Source: an uncultured Coriobacteriaceae bacterium (lineage in GTDB: Bacteria; Actinomycetota; Coriobacteriia; Coriobacteriales; QAMH01). From it: a DNA stretch of 5,751 nucleotides. Under the pieces are notes generated by a model, which was given only the letters and a program-made list of their open reading frames with translations, did no database searches and was not told the DNA's origin. The stretch lies in NCBI GenBank assembly GCA_902796975.1, contig CADBRF010000027.1:1-5751 (forward strand), given 5' to 3'. Made by a program: the position numbers and the translations under genes. Shown one piece after another: positions 5,553 through 5,751 of this stretch (its first letter is position 1; every line of letters begins with the position of its first letter).

Positions 5553-5751
5553 ACTCGTGCGACAGAGCCATAAACTGTGGCCGCCGCGTTGATACGTACG
5601 TCCCGTGCCAGCATTGGCATAGACTGTTTAATTATGGATGAATCTGTGGGATTGGGCGGTGTGAATTTGTGAAACATACAGGCCACACGAGGAGCGGTCT
5701 TGTCGAAAGATGATGGCGAGACCCTTCACAGCTTCATGCCAGCATAACGAA
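5553..5751. other. Upstream region of aspS, no gene supported
   Basis: About 200 bases with no convincing frame on either strand. Visible details: TGCCA-GCAT-TGGCA (5606-5619), a small inverted repeat that could be an operator; a 9-base direct repeat TGCCAGCAT (5606-5614 and 5737-5745); and CATAAT on the minus strand (5636-5631), a good -10 box but with no -35 partner at proper spacing. The aspS promoter probably lies here but I cannot place it. A plus-strand ATG at 5710 is open to the window edge for 14 codons, too short to judge. Confidence 0.4.

Noticed and set aside
5700..5747. 15-codon TTG-started peptide with AGGAG at 5690-5694, and a hairpin 5696-5723 (GGTCTTGTC / GGCGAGACC with two G-U pairs)
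   Set aside because: A leader peptide with hairpin is conceivable for a plus-strand gene beyond the window, but the frame is very short, its Met/Leu-poor sequence shows nothing diagnostic, and no downstream gene is visible to support it.

Overview
The window looks like ordinary chromosome from a moderately GC-rich, Gram-positive-type bacterium. The rpsP-khpA gene order, the GTG and TTG starts with strong Shine-Dalgarno sequences, the purine-rich codon use and a single-TM SurA-N-like protein would fit an actinobacterium such as a member of the Coriobacteriia. That placement is inference from general features and was not searched.

Layout. Positions 1-602 (minus strand) hold the start of a ribosome-maturation operon: rpsP (S16, TTG start), 18 bases later khpA (small KH-domain RNA-binding protein), then possibly the first codons of a third gene, where rimM is usually found. 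Positions 603-908 are a divergent intergenic region with candidate promoters both ways. Positions 909-1616 (plus) encode a membrane-anchored protein with a SurA-type N-terminal chaperone domain but no peptidyl-prolyl isomerase domain. A hairpin at 1666-1705, with T-rich flanks on both strands, ends this gene and the convergent proS. Positions 1738-3489 (minus) encode prolyl-tRNA synthetase with the editing insertion. Positions 3490-3749 are the notable intergenic region. Positions 3750-5537 (minus) encode aspartyl-tRNA synthetase (GTG start). Positions 5538-5751 are its upstream region, with no gene that I can support.

The protein genes are housekeeping translation functions (ribosome protein, RNA-binding chaperone, two class II aminoacyl-tRNA synthetases) plus one envelope protein. 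The unexplained structure is in the aspS-proS gap: two long AT-rich hairpins in opposite orientation. Their 13-base loops are exact reverse complements, within a shared 19-base core. Their stems differ in sequence but stay paired, and each has one unpaired pyrimidine at the same place (read in one orientation). This is the signature of a structured element present in two copies, either a dispersed palindromic repeat family or a two-hairpin leader that could form a loop-loop interaction. A separate 10-base inverted repeat encloses the second hairpin, and a possible proS promoter lies across one arm of the first.
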